61,039 bases of DNA from Prescottella equi (GTDB lineage Bacteria; Actinomycetota; Actinomycetes; Mycobacteriales; Mycobacteriaceae): positions 1-61,039 of the forward strand of contig NZ_LWTX01000015.1 of assembly GCF_002094305.1 (NCBI RefSeq). Direction: 5' to 3'. Made by a program: the position numbers and the translations under genes. The notes under the pieces were generated by a model, which searched no databases, was not told the origin of the DNA, and worked only from the letters and a program-made list of their open reading frames with translations. Below, in pieces: positions 28,798-37,153 of this stretch. Numbering within the stretch: the first letter of the stretch is position 1; every line of letters begins with the position of its first letter.

Positions 28798-30691
28798 GCC
28801 GACTTCTGCCGCCGACGAGACCGACACCGAGTCGCGCCCCCTGGGGGAGCGGATCTCGCGTGCGGTCTTCGTCGGCGGTGTCGCGCTGACGGCGCTCCTC
28901 TTCGCGTGGGGGGCGTGGCAGCGACGGTGGATCGCCGACGACGGGCTGATCGTGCTGCGCACGGTCCGCAATCTGCTGGCCGGCAACGGCCCCGTGTTCA
29001 ACGCGGGCGAGCGGGTCGAGGCGAACACCAGCACGTTGTGGACGTACCTCGTCTACGTCGTCGGATGGGTGACCCAGGCTCGGCTCGAATACGTGGTGCT
29101 CGGCATCGCGCTCGTGCTCTCCACATCGGCGATCGTGCTGGCGATGGTCACGGCGCGGCTGCTCTACCGGGGCAGGATGTCCGGCCCCACCGTGCTGCTG
29201 CCTGCCGGCGCGCTGGTCTACATCGCGCTGGTCCCCGCGCGTGACTTCGCAACCTCCGGGCTGGAAACCTGCCTGGTCATCTTCTGGATCGCCCTGCTGT
29301 CGCTGCTGCTGTTGCGGTGGGCGCAGGCGTCCGCGCCGTCGACGTCGTCGATCCTGGTGCTGGCCTTCGTCGCCGGACTGGCACCGCTGGTTCGGCCGGA
29401 GATGGCGTTGCTCGGTGCCGGCGCGCTCCTGATGGTGCTACTGGCCCCCGGCATGAGCCCACGGCTCAGGGGGGCCGTGATCGCCGTCGCCGGTGCGGTG
29501 CCGGTGGCGTACCAGATCTTCCGCATGGGCTACTACGGGCTGCCCTACCCGAACACCGCGGTGACGAAGGAAGCCGGCGGCTCCAAGTGGGGCAAGGGCT
29601 TCGAATACCTGCAGAACCTGGTCGACCCCTACAAGCTGTGGGTCCCGATCCTGCTCCTGTGCGTCGCCGGGCTCGTCGTCTGGCTCCTGCGCCGTCCGGT
29701 CCCCTCCCCGGAGCCCGCAGCCCCCGATTCTGCGCACTCCTCGCGCGTGCACCGGTTCCGGACCTGGCTGCGCAGTCCCGGTGCCGCGGTGGCTTTCATG
29801 CTCGGCAGTGGGATCGTGTCCGCGGCGTACTCGATTCGCGTCGGCGGCGACTTCATGCACGGCCGGACGCTGCTGCCCGCCCTCTTCTGCCTACTGCTCC
29901 CCGTTGCCGTCGTGCCGGTGCGACTCCCGACCCGCCGCGATCGGGAGGACCGCCGCGCGATGATCGTCGGTGTCGTGTCGCTGGCGACGTGGGCGGGCGT
30001 CGTCGGATGGGCGCTGTGGGCGGCGAACTCCGACGGGATGCCGAACGGCACCGTCGTGGGCCGCAACGGAATCGTCGACGAGCGGGCGTTCTACTCGCTC
30101 GAAACCGGCCACGCGCACCCCATCCGCGCCGAGGACTACCTCGACTTCCCGCGGGTCCGGGCCATCGCCGAGTCGATCGCCGCCAGCCCCAACGGCGGCG
30201 TCGTCATCTCCGCCGGCAACCACGACTTCATGTACGTCGTTCCGCCCCCGGGTGTGCCGCCGGAGGGCGGCGCCGGGCACACCGTCTTCTTCCCGATGCT
30301 GGGGATGGCGTCGATGAACACCTCGCTCGACGTGCGGGTTCTCGACAACATCGGCCTGGCGAACCCGATTGCGGCGCACACCGATCGAATCGAGGACGGG
30401 CGCATCGGTCACGACAAGGATCTCGCGCCGGACTGGATCGTCGCCGACGCCGGCATGGTCGGACTGCACCCGTGGATCCCGCCGTTCATGGACGAGCGCT
30501 GGGTGGCCGACGCCCGGGTGGCACTGACCTGCCCGCAGACCCAGGACCTGCTCGCCTCGTACCGGGCGGACCTGACGTGGGCGCGATTCAAGCAGAACCT
30601 CCGCCGGTCGTTCGAGTTCGCCGACTACCGGATCGACCGGGTGCCGGCCTACGAGATCCAGCGGTGCGGTCTCGAGGTTCCGCAGCCCTGA
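28775..30691 (+). CDS. aftB: Arabinofuranosyltransferase AftB-like, GT-C fold
   Basis: AftB adds the terminal beta-1,2-linked arabinofuranose to arabinan from decaprenylphosphoryl arabinose on the outer side of the membrane. The 638-residue protein has a short cytoplasmic N-terminus, then a membrane segment and the GT-C acidic pair in RWIADDGLIVLRTVRN. About ten membrane segments follow and then a soluble C-terminal domain (about residues 420-638). GTG 28775 overlaps ubiA by 23 bp. It is the last gene of the glf operon, as in M. tuberculosis where Rv3805c follows Rv3806c. A hairpin follows about 90 bp downstream. Confidence 0.92.
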   Translation: MSLSTSSEPTSAADETDTESRPLGERISRAVFVGGVALTALLFAWGAWQRRWIADDGLIVLRTVRNLLAGNGPVFNAGERVEANTSTLWTYLVYVVGWVTQARLEYVVLGIALVLSTSAIVLAMVTARLLYRGRMSGPTVLLPAGALVYIALVPARDFATSGLETCLVIFWIALLSLLLLRWAQASAPSTSSILVLAFVAGLAPLVRPEMALLGAGALLMVLLAPGMSPRLRGAVIAVAGAVPVAYQIFRMGYYGLPYPNTAVTKEAGGSKWGKGFEYLQNLVDPYKLWVPILLLCVAGLVVWLLRRPVPSPEPAAPDSAHSSRVHRFRTWLRSPGAAVAFMLGSGIVSAAYSIRVGGDFMHGRTLLPALFCLLLPVAVVPVRLPTRRDREDRRAMIVGVVSLATWAGVVGWALWAANSDGMPNGTVVGRNGIVDERAFYSLETGHAHPIRAEDYLDFPRVRAIAESIAASPNGGVVISAGNHDFMYVVPPPGVPPEGGAGHTVFFPMLGMASMNTSLDVRVLDNIGLANPIAAHTDRIEDGRIGHDKDLAPDWIVADAGMVGLHPWIPPFMDERWVADARVALTCPQTQDLLASYRADLTWARFKQNLRRSFEFADYRIDRVPAYEIQRCGLEVPQP

Positions 30692-30779
30692 TCGCTGCCG
30701 ACCGTCGTCTCGGACCAGCGGATTTGTCTCTTTTGTGTAACGCCGAGCCCACCGGAGTCGATGATCATCCAGTGGCGCG

Positions 30780-30802
30780 ACGGCGGCATCGGATGCCGCC
30801 GT
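30780..30802 (+). terminator. Terminator of the glf-aftB operon
   Basis: A perfect 10-bp stem ACGGCGGCAT with ATGCCGCCGT closes over a 3-base loop, followed by TGTCGTTTC. Confidence 0.75.
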
Positions 30803-30813
30803 TGTCGTTTCGA

Positions 30814-30852
30814 GGGCATTTGTCTATGTGCACCGCGTGACATAAAGTCCTC
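30814..30852 (+). promoter_or_regulatory. Putative control region of the first mycolyltransferase gene
   Basis: GGGCATTTGTCT (30814-30825) resembles the GGACATTTGTCC element before array gene 2. CATAAAGTCC further on resembles the TATAAAGTCC before array gene 4. The leader would be about 130 nt. Low certainty. Confidence 0.35.
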
Positions 30853-30982
30853 CGAGCGCAGTGTGACCTGAAACAGGATCGTTATCTCCCTTGCGGTGGT
30901 GCGGCCCTGCTTCCCCGACGGAATCGGGTCGGCACGCTCCTCGAGCGGTGCCGCGGACGAAGACGAAGAGAGAGCAGTATCC

Positions 30983-31981
30983 ATGCGTTTTGATCGACAG
31001 AGGCTTACCCGGCGCCTCAAGCAGCGCCTGCTCGGTGTGTCCGCCGCAGCGCTGGTCCTGCCGGTGGTTGCCGGAATCGCCGGCACGGCCGTCGCAACGG
31101 CAGCGCCTGCCGTGCACCGTGCCCCGGCCGGCGGATACGAGGAAGTCTTCGTCGACTCGAGCATGGGCCCGATCAAGGTTCAGATCCAGTGGGCCGCACG
31201 GGGTGGCGACGCTGCCCTCTACCTGCTCGACGGCCTGCGGGCCCGTGACGACGCGAACGCGTGGACCTTCGAGACCAACGCGCTCGAGCAGTACCGCCTC
31301 GACAACCTCACTCTCGTGATGCCGGTCGGCGGCCAGTCGAGCTTCTACACGGACTGGTACGCGCCCAGCAACTTCAACGGGCAGAAGATCACCTACAAGT
31401 GGGAGACGTTCCTGACCGAGGAACTTCCCGCCTACCTCGAGACCCGTGGCGTCTCGCGGACCAACAACGGCGTCCTCGGACTCTCGATGGGTGGCTCGGC
31501 GGCCCTCACTCTCGCTGCGTACCACCGCGATCAGTTCAAGTTCGCCGGCTCGCTCTCCGGTTACCTGCACATCTCGGCGCCCGGCATGCGTGAGGCGATC
31601 CGCATCGCGATGCTCGACGCGGGCCGCTACAACGTCGACTCGATGTGGGGTCCGCCGTGGAGCCCGAACTGGCTGCGCAACGACCCGTTCGTGTTCGCGC
31701 CCAAGCTCGAGGGCCTGTCGATGTACATCTCGGCCGCCAGTGGCCTGCCGGGCAAGTACGACAACCCGAAGAAGGCGATCGACTACTACAACGCCGCGAA
31801 CGCGATGGGCCTGGAGGCGCTGTCGCTGGTCAACACTCGCGCCTTCCAGCTCAAGCTCGCCTCGCTGAAGATCCCCGCGACCTACAGCTTCCCGGCTAAC
31901 GGCACCCACGCGTGGGGCTACTGGTCCGAGGAACTGTGGAAGGCCCGCGGCCAGATCCTGAACACTCTGAACGCGTGGTGA
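30983..31981 (+). CDS. Antigen 85-type mycolyltransferase
   Basis: This secreted 332-residue esterase-fold enzyme transfers mycolic acid between trehalose monomycolates or onto arabinogalactan. ATG 30983 (after AAGAAGAGAGAG) opens a signal peptide with twin basic stretches, RQRLTRRLKQR, a long hydrophobic core and AVATAAP. The mature part shows SMGPIKVQIQW, LYLLDGLRARDD, PVGGQSSFYTDWY, the nucleophile elbow GLSMGG (Ser168) and the catalytic histidine in NGTHAWGYW (His309). It is the short form without an LGFP tail. It stands where fbpA (Rv3804c) stands in M. tuberculosis, but which paralogue it equals cannot be told from sequence alone. Confidence 0.94.
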   Translation: MRFDRQRLTRRLKQRLLGVSAAALVLPVVAGIAGTAVATAAPAVHRAPAGGYEEVFVDSSMGPIKVQIQWAARGGDAALYLLDGLRARDDANAWTFETNALEQYRLDNLTLVMPVGGQSSFYTDWYAPSNFNGQKITYKWETFLTEELPAYLETRGVSRTNNGVLGLSMGGSAALTLAAYHRDQFKFAGSLSGYLHISAPGMREAIRIAMLDAGRYNVDSMWGPPWSPNWLRNDPFVFAPKLEGLSMYISAASGLPGKYDNPKKAIDYYNAANAMGLEALSLVNTRAFQLKLASLKIPATYSFPANGTHAWGYWSEELWKARGQILNTLNAW

Positions 31982-32001
31982 CATCCCATGACGTGACGTG
32001 A

Positions 32002-32040
32002 GACGCCTTCCCCCGCACAGCTCGTGCGGGGGAAGGCGTC
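32002..32040 (+). terminator. Terminator between the two mycolyltransferase genes
   Basis: A perfect 17-bp stem, GACGCCTTCCCCCGCAC with GTGCGGGGGAAGGCGTC, encloses a 5-base loop. Each mycolyltransferase gene is therefore likely a separate transcript. Confidence 0.9.
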
Positions 32041-32196
32041 CCGCGTTCGGGCGCAGGTGACTGCGCCCGGCCCGGATCGAAAAATTCACTTACCGCCCCA
32101 GCGAGGCAACCCCGCATCGTCCCTTCCGCCGTGTAGTAAGGAAGCGACGTTCTCGGCCCCGAGGGGCGCCCGCCACGACGAAGGAGAGTTGTCCCC

Positions 32197-34086
32197 ATGC
32201 GATCAGGTCTCGAGCGGTCGTCGTACCGCGCCGGCACCGAAGGTAGGTGGCGAAGGAGGGCGCTCAGCGTCGCCGCAGCCGCGCTTGTCATGCCGATCGC
32301 GGCGGGCATCACCTCGGTCGGTACCGCCGGTGCACAGTCCCTCGGCACCCCCGGTGGCACCGCCACCGTGCAGGCGGGTGCGCCGGGAACCATCAGCAAG
32401 GTCGACTGGCTCACCGACCGTCGCGTCGCGGTGTGGGTGAACTCGCCGTCGATGGGTGTCCCGATCCAGGTGCAGCTGCTCCTCGCGCGCGACTGGAACG
32501 CCAAGCCCGACGCCAAGTTCCCCGCCGTCTACATGCTCGACGGCATGCGAGCGCGGGACGACGAGAACGGCTGGACGCTCGAGACCGACGCCGAGGCCTT
32601 CTACGCGGACAAGAACGTCAATGTCGTGATGCCGATCGGCGGCCAGTCCAGCTTCTACGCCGACTGGCTCGACCAGAACAACGGCCACAACTACCAGTGG
32701 GAGACGTTCCTCACCAAGGAACTTCCGCCGATCCTCGAGAACGAGTGGCGCACCACGCAGACGCGTGGCGTCGTCGGTCTGTCGATGGGCGGCACGTCCG
32801 CGATGATGCTGTCGGCACGCAACCCCGGCTTCTTCAAGTTCGCGGGCTCGCTGTCGGGCATCCTCACGACCACCACGCTCGGCATGCCGCAGGCCATCTC
32901 CTACGCGATGAGCGACGCCGGCGGCTACGACGCCGACGCGATGTGGGGCAACCCCACCAACGACGCGTGGGCCGCACACGATCCGTACCTGCTGGCCGAC
33001 AAGCTGAAGGGCATGAGCCTCTACGTTTCCAGCGGCAGCGGCACCACCGGCCCGTACGACCAGCCGTCCGGCATCCCGGGCATCAGCACCAACTACGCGG
33101 GTATGGGTCTCGAGATCCTGTCGCGTCTGACGTCGCAGACGTTCACCACCAAGCTGCGCAAGCTGAACATCCCCGCGACGGTCAACTACCGTCCGTCGGG
33201 CACGCATTCGTGGCCGTACTGGGAGTTCGAGCTGCACCAGCTGTGGCCCCAGCTCGCCCAGGCGATCGGCGTCGACGCCGACAAGCCGGGCTGCGGCGTG
33301 GGCGGTGCGATCGCGCCGGTCGCGAACGGCAACAACTGGCTCGGCGACTGCCTCACCGGCGAGTACTCGGTGCCCGGCGGCGTCGCGCAGGACTTCCGCT
33401 TCGGACGCATCTTCTTCTCGCAGGGCTCGGGCGCACAGCCCGTCGCGGGACGTATCGGCGGCGCCTACCAGGGCGCGAACGGGCCGGGCGGCGCACTCGG
33501 GTTCCCGACCACCCCGGAGAACGGCACCCCCGACGGCCGCGGCCGCTTCAACCACTTCCAGAAGGGCTCGATCTACTGGACGCCGCAGACCGGCGCCCAC
33601 GCGGTGAGCGGCCCGATCAGGGACGAGTGGGTCAAGCAGGGCTACGAGACGGGCCCGCTCGGTTACCCGAGGGCCGACCAGAAGAAGCTGCAGGGCAAGG
33701 ACGGCCTGGTCCAGGACTTCGAGATCGGTTCGATGTACTGGAGCGAGCCGACGGGCACGCACTCGGTCCAGGGACTGATCATCAAGAAGTACGGCGAACT
33801 CGGCTGGGAGGGCGGCTGGCTCGGTCTGCCGCTGACCAATGAGATCGGTATCCGGGACTTCGGCGCCTTCAACCGCTTCCAGGGCGGCAACATCTACTGG
33901 AGCCCGGCGAGCGGTGCCTGGTCGGTGAAGAACGGCCCGATCTTCGACGCCTGGGCGAAGGAGAATTACGAGAACGGACGACTGGGCTACCCGATCAGCG
34001 ACCAGTTCGACGTTCCGGGCGGCGTGCAGCAGAAGTTCCAGCACGGCGTCATCACCGTCAAGGACGGAAAGGCGACCATCGCCTGA
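32197..34086 (+). CDS. Antigen 85-type mycolyltransferase with C-terminal LGFP repeats
   Basis: ATG 32197 (after GAAGGAGAG) gives 629 residues. An arginine-rich signal peptide (cleavage near GTAGAQS) precedes an antigen 85 domain (about 60-355) with SMGVPIQVQLL, YMLDGMRARDDENGW, PIGGQSSFYADW, GLSMGG (Ser196) and GTHSWPYW (His337). Residues about 365-625 hold at least four LGFP-type repeats with GALGFPTTPE, GPLGYPRADQ, GWLGLPLTNE and GRLGYPISDQ, each followed by a QxFxxGxIYW-like segment. The same architecture is known in corynebacterial PS1/Cop1, where the repeats are thought to hold the enzyme on the wall. It is predicted to attach mycolate to arabinogalactan or trehalose. Confidence 0.94.
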   Translation: MRSGLERSSYRAGTEGRWRRRALSVAAAALVMPIAAGITSVGTAGAQSLGTPGGTATVQAGAPGTISKVDWLTDRRVAVWVNSPSMGVPIQVQLLLARDWNAKPDAKFPAVYMLDGMRARDDENGWTLETDAEAFYADKNVNVVMPIGGQSSFYADWLDQNNGHNYQWETFLTKELPPILENEWRTTQTRGVVGLSMGGTSAMMLSARNPGFFKFAGSLSGILTTTTLGMPQAISYAMSDAGGYDADAMWGNPTNDAWAAHDPYLLADKLKGMSLYVSSGSGTTGPYDQPSGIPGISTNYAGMGLEILSRLTSQTFTTKLRKLNIPATVNYRPSGTHSWPYWEFELHQLWPQLAQAIGVDADKPGCGVGGAIAPVANGNNWLGDCLTGEYSVPGGVAQDFRFGRIFFSQGSGAQPVAGRIGGAYQGANGPGGALGFPTTPENGTPDGRGRFNHFQKGSIYWTPQTGAHAVSGPIRDEWVKQGYETGPLGYPRADQKKLQGKDGLVQDFEIGSMYWSEPTGTHSVQGLIIKKYGELGWEGGWLGLPLTNEIGIRDFGAFNRFQGGNIYWSPASGAWSVKNGPIFDAWAKENYENGRLGYPISDQFDVPGGVQQKFQHGVITVKDGKATIA

Positions 34087-34103
34087 CGATGGTCCGACTA
34101 CGC

Positions 34104-34145
34104 GCGGGGCGGTGACCGGATCGGAGGATCCGGGCGCCGCCCCGC
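34104..34145 (+). terminator. Terminator after the LGFP mycolyltransferase
   Basis: The outer stem GCGGGGCGG with CCGCCCCGC encloses an inner stem CCGGATC with GATCCGG. It lies 17 bp after the stop codon. Confidence 0.8.
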
Positions 34146-34201
34146 ATCGTATGTAGCCTGTTTCAAGACATTGTTTCGACACAGCAAACTCGAGGACTGA
34201 C

Positions 34202-34759
34202 ATGTCGCACTTCTCCCGTACCCGTTCCGCGCTCGCACGCACCGTCGTGACGAGCGCGCTCGTAGTCGCCGCCGGCGGGCTGCTGGTCGCCTGCGGCGAC
34301 GACGATTCGTCGGCCACGGGGGAGCCGTCGACCACGTCCGCCGTCGCGTCCACCACCACCAAGGCGCCGTCGAGCAAGACGACGGGTGACGCCGCTACGC
34401 CCGCTCCCTCCGGCGGCGGCAGCCAGGCCACCACCGACGCCGTCGAGCAGCAGCAGCCTGTGCCGAGCGGTTTCCCCGGCCCCACCGAGGTGCCGATCGA
34501 CCCGCGCGGTCAGGCATTCCTGGACGGTCTGAAGAAGGAGGGCATCACGCCCGCCGGTGACGGCCAGATCGCCGTCTCGACCGCCGACTACATCTGTGCC
34601 GCGAAGGAACAGGGCAGCTCCAACGAGGAGATCTCCACGTTCGTCACGGCCGCCGTCGGCAGCGAGGCGACCGCGTCGGGCCAGGACATCACGCCCGAGC
34701 AGGCCGGCAAGAACGCGGGGATCTACATTCAGGTCGCCCAGGCCGAGTACTGCCGGTAG
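34202..34759 (+). CDS. DUF732-type lipoprotein
   Basis: This 185-residue protein has a lipoprotein signal: VVTSALVVAAGGLLVACGDD with the lipobox LVAC, so Cys32 should be lipidated and the protein held on the outer face of the membrane. A low-complexity Ser/Thr/Ala linker (about 35-90) leads to a DUF732-like helical domain (about 100-185) with the family's two cysteines (YICAAKEQG and QAEYC) and the DITPEQA segment. DUF732 proteins are common in mycolate bacteria and have no known function. The cutinase-like gene starts 6 bp after its stop, so they share a transcript and may work together. Confidence 0.85.
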   Translation: MSHFSRTRSALARTVVTSALVVAAGGLLVACGDDDSSATGEPSTTSAVASTTTKAPSSKTTGDAATPAPSGGGSQATTDAVEQQQPVPSGFPGPTEVPIDPRGQAFLDGLKKEGITPAGDGQIAVSTADYICAAKEQGSSNEEISTFVTAAVGSEATASGQDITPEQAGKNAGIYIQVAQAEYCR

Positions 34760-34765
34760 TCGCGC

Positions 34766-35752
34766 GTGAGTGTGAGCGGCCGCGGAACGCGGAAGGTCGG
34801 GAAGAACCGGGGGCGTAGGCGCTTCGGGATCGTCGCAGTGTTCGCGACGATCCTGGTGCTCGTCGTCGTGGCGGTGTGGTACCTGCTGGCCGGCCGAGTG
34901 CCCGAGCCGGGGCCGCCGACACCGCCGGGTCCGACGCCGCCGGCAGCCCAGCCGGCGGACTGCCCCGACGTCCAGGTGATCTCGGTGCCCGGCACGTGGG
35001 AGTCCAACGCTGCCGACGACCCGTACAACCCGACGGCCAATCCCGCGTCGCTCATGCTCAACGTGACCCGGCCGCTGCAGGAGCGCTTCTCGCCGGACCG
35101 CGCCGACGTCTACACGGTCCCGTACGTCGCGCAGTTCTCCAATCCGATCGCGCTCCCGCCGGACGGCCAGGAGTCGTACAACAATTCGCGTGCGGCCGGG
35201 ACCGCGGCGACGATCGACCTCATCGAGCGCCGGCACGCGGAGTGCCCGCTCACGACGTATCTGTTGACGGGCTTCTCGCAGGGCGCCGTGATCGCGGGCG
35301 ATGTCGCGGCGCGGATCGGCGTCGGGGACGGCCCGGTGTCGCCGGATCTGGTGCTGGGCGTCGGCGTGATCGCCGACGGCAGGCGTGATCCCGCCGCCGC
35401 GCCGACGATCGGGCCGCCGGTCGCCGGTGTCGGTGCGGAGCTGTCGCTCGCGGGGCTGAAGCTGCCCGGGATCACGATGACCGGTGTGCGGCCGGGAGGC
35501 TTCGGAGCGCTGGCGGATCGCGCGGTCCAGATCTGTGCCCCCAGCGACGGAATCTGCGACGCACCCGCAGAGGCGCTCAAGGTCGGCAACTGGCTCAGCA
35601 GCGCGTCGAGGTTGACCGAGTACTACAACAATCCGATCCATGCGATGTACAACACATTCGTCGTGGACGGCAACGGCACGACCGCCACGCAATGGATCAC
35701 GAACTGGGCCGCGGACAAGATCGACGCAGCTCCAGCGCCTGCGCACGAGTGA
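34766..35752 (+). CDS. Cutinase-family hydrolase, Rv3802c-like
   Basis: Rv3802c, the counterpart in this locus, has phospholipase and thioesterase activity in the periplasm and is linked to mycolic acid synthesis. The 328-residue protein has one N-terminal membrane segment (FGIVAVFATILVLVVVAVWYL) and a proline-rich stalk, then the cutinase alpha/beta-hydrolase domain with VISVPGTWES, the nucleophile elbow TGFSQGA (Ser171), the aspartate in SDGICD and the histidine in NNPIHAMY. The GTG start at 34766 is coupled to the lipoprotein gene upstream. It lies between the mycolyltransferases and fadD32 as in M. tuberculosis, but a flavin-type oxidoreductase gene has come between it and fadD32. Confidence 0.92.
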   Translation: MSVSGRGTRKVGKNRGRRRFGIVAVFATILVLVVVAVWYLLAGRVPEPGPPTPPGPTPPAAQPADCPDVQVISVPGTWESNAADDPYNPTANPASLMLNVTRPLQERFSPDRADVYTVPYVAQFSNPIALPPDGQESYNNSRAAGTAATIDLIERRHAECPLTTYLLTGFSQGAVIAGDVAARIGVGDGPVSPDLVLGVGVIADGRRDPAAAPTIGPPVAGVGAELSLAGLKLPGITMTGVRPGGFGALADRAVQICAPSDGICDAPAEALKVGNWLSSASRLTEYYNNPIHAMYNTFVVDGNGTTATQWITNWAADKIDAAPAPAHE

Positions 35753-35914
35753 TCCGCCGAAAGTCGTAGGCCGAACCGACTCCTCAGTAGCCTCACGAGC
35801 GGTAATGTCCGTGCTCGCGACCCGATCACGGGTCAAGGGGGTGGATCCCTATGCTTGATTGGTTGTGCCGGAACAGGCAGGGGGCTGCATGCGTGAACGA
35901 GGAAGAAGGCTTTG

Positions 35915-36916
35915 ATGGGTTCCACCGACGTCTCGGACGTCTGCGCGCCGCGCAAGTTCCGGTTCGCGGCCGGCGGCGAGGGTAATGCCGAAGAGGGTGG
36001 TGCTCGTCGATTTCTCAAGCTCGCGCAGAAGGCCGAGGAGCTCGGCTACGACAGCTTCATGATCCCCGATCACCTGGGCAACCAGGTGGGGCCGATCGCG
36101 GCACTCGGCGCGCTCGCCGTCGCGACGGACAGGATCCGACTGGGCACCGCCGTTCTCGCGAACGGGTTCCGGCATCCCGCGGTGCTCGCCAAGGATGCCG
36201 CCACGATCGACGTCCTCTCGGGCGGCCGTCTGGAACTCGGCATCGGTGCCGGATGGATGAAGGAAGAGTTCGACAAGGGCGGCATCGAGTACGAACGTCC
36301 CGGTGTCCGAATTGCGAAACTCGAGGAGTCCCTGCAGATTCTCGACACGCTGCTGCGTGGCCAGGAGTGCAACTTCGAGGGCGAGCACTACCGGATCAGC
36401 GGCCTCAAGGGCAGTCCCCGTCCGCGGCAGGGCCCGCGTCCGCCGATCGCGGTCGGTGGCGGAGGCCCCAGGATGCTGGCCCTGGCGGCCAAGTACGCCG
36501 ACATCATCTCGGTGGCCACACCCACCAGTAAGGACGGTCGTCTTCTGCTGTCGGGTATCACGATGGAGAAGACCATCGAGCGGGTCGAACGGATCCGCGA
36601 CGCCGCCGGCGACCGGTTCGACGACATCGAGTTGAACTGGACCATCACCACGATCATGGTCACCGACGACCGGGAGCAGGCCGCCGAGATGGCGCTGGCC
36701 GCACTCGACCAGGGTTTCCCGCCGAACATCGAGGTCGACACCACGTTGTCGGTGCAGGAGCTCCTCGACTCGCCGTACCTGGCGATCGGCACGCACGAAG
36801 AGATCGCAGATCAGATCCGTAACGTGCGGGAGAAGACGTCGATGTCATATGTGGGCGTCTTTCCGACTCAGATGGAAGCATTCGCGCCGGTGATCCCATT
36901 GCTCCGGGGCGAGTAG
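35915..36916 (+). CDS. LLM-class, probably F420-dependent oxidoreductase
   Basis: This 333-residue protein has the luciferase-like TIM-barrel signature: LAQKAEELGYDSFMIPDHLG, ATDRIRLGTAVLANGFRHPA, DVLSGGRLELGIGAGW and PPIAVGGGGPRMLALAAKYAD. It most resembles the F420-dependent subgroup common in actinobacteria. Substrate unknown. ATG 35915 has GAGGAAGAAGG upstream; a TTG three bases earlier is an alternative. It sits between the cutinase-like gene and fadD32, a place with no gene in M. tuberculosis as I recall it. Its codon use does not differ clearly from its neighbours. A role in mycolate chemistry is only suggested by position. Confidence 0.85.
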   Translation: MGSTDVSDVCAPRKFRFAAGGEGNAEEGGARRFLKLAQKAEELGYDSFMIPDHLGNQVGPIAALGALAVATDRIRLGTAVLANGFRHPAVLAKDAATIDVLSGGRLELGIGAGWMKEEFDKGGIEYERPGVRIAKLEESLQILDTLLRGQECNFEGEHYRISGLKGSPRPRQGPRPPIAVGGGGPRMLALAAKYADIISVATPTSKDGRLLLSGITMEKTIERVERIRDAAGDRFDDIELNWTITTIMVTDDREQAAEMALAALDQGFPPNIEVDTTLSVQELLDSPYLAIGTHEEIADQIRNVREKTSMSYVGVFPTQMEAFAPVIPLLRGE

Positions 36917-37153
36917 ACGATGCGCATCTGTAACATGTTGCTGGTTTCGAGTCGATGGACCGACTCGTAGGCGTGTCGTCTACGTCCCGCAAGTTGCGAG
37001 TGGCTACAAAGGGAAAGGGTAGTCACGGGCAACGACAAGAAGCAGGCCACGACCGACGAAACAGAGAACTAACGATGAATCCGCGCGGCGAAGGAAGTCT
37101 GGGGCGCAACCATGTCGGTTGATGGTTGTGTGATCGCTTCGACAGGAGAAGGA
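36917..37153 (+). promoter_or_regulatory. Intergenic region upstream of fadD32
   Basis: This holds a 7-bp hairpin CGAGTCG-N6-CGACTCG (36948-36967), probably ending the oxidoreductase transcript. A long purine-rich stretch leads to fadD32. No gene and no clear promoter hexamers were assigned. Confidence 0.4.
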
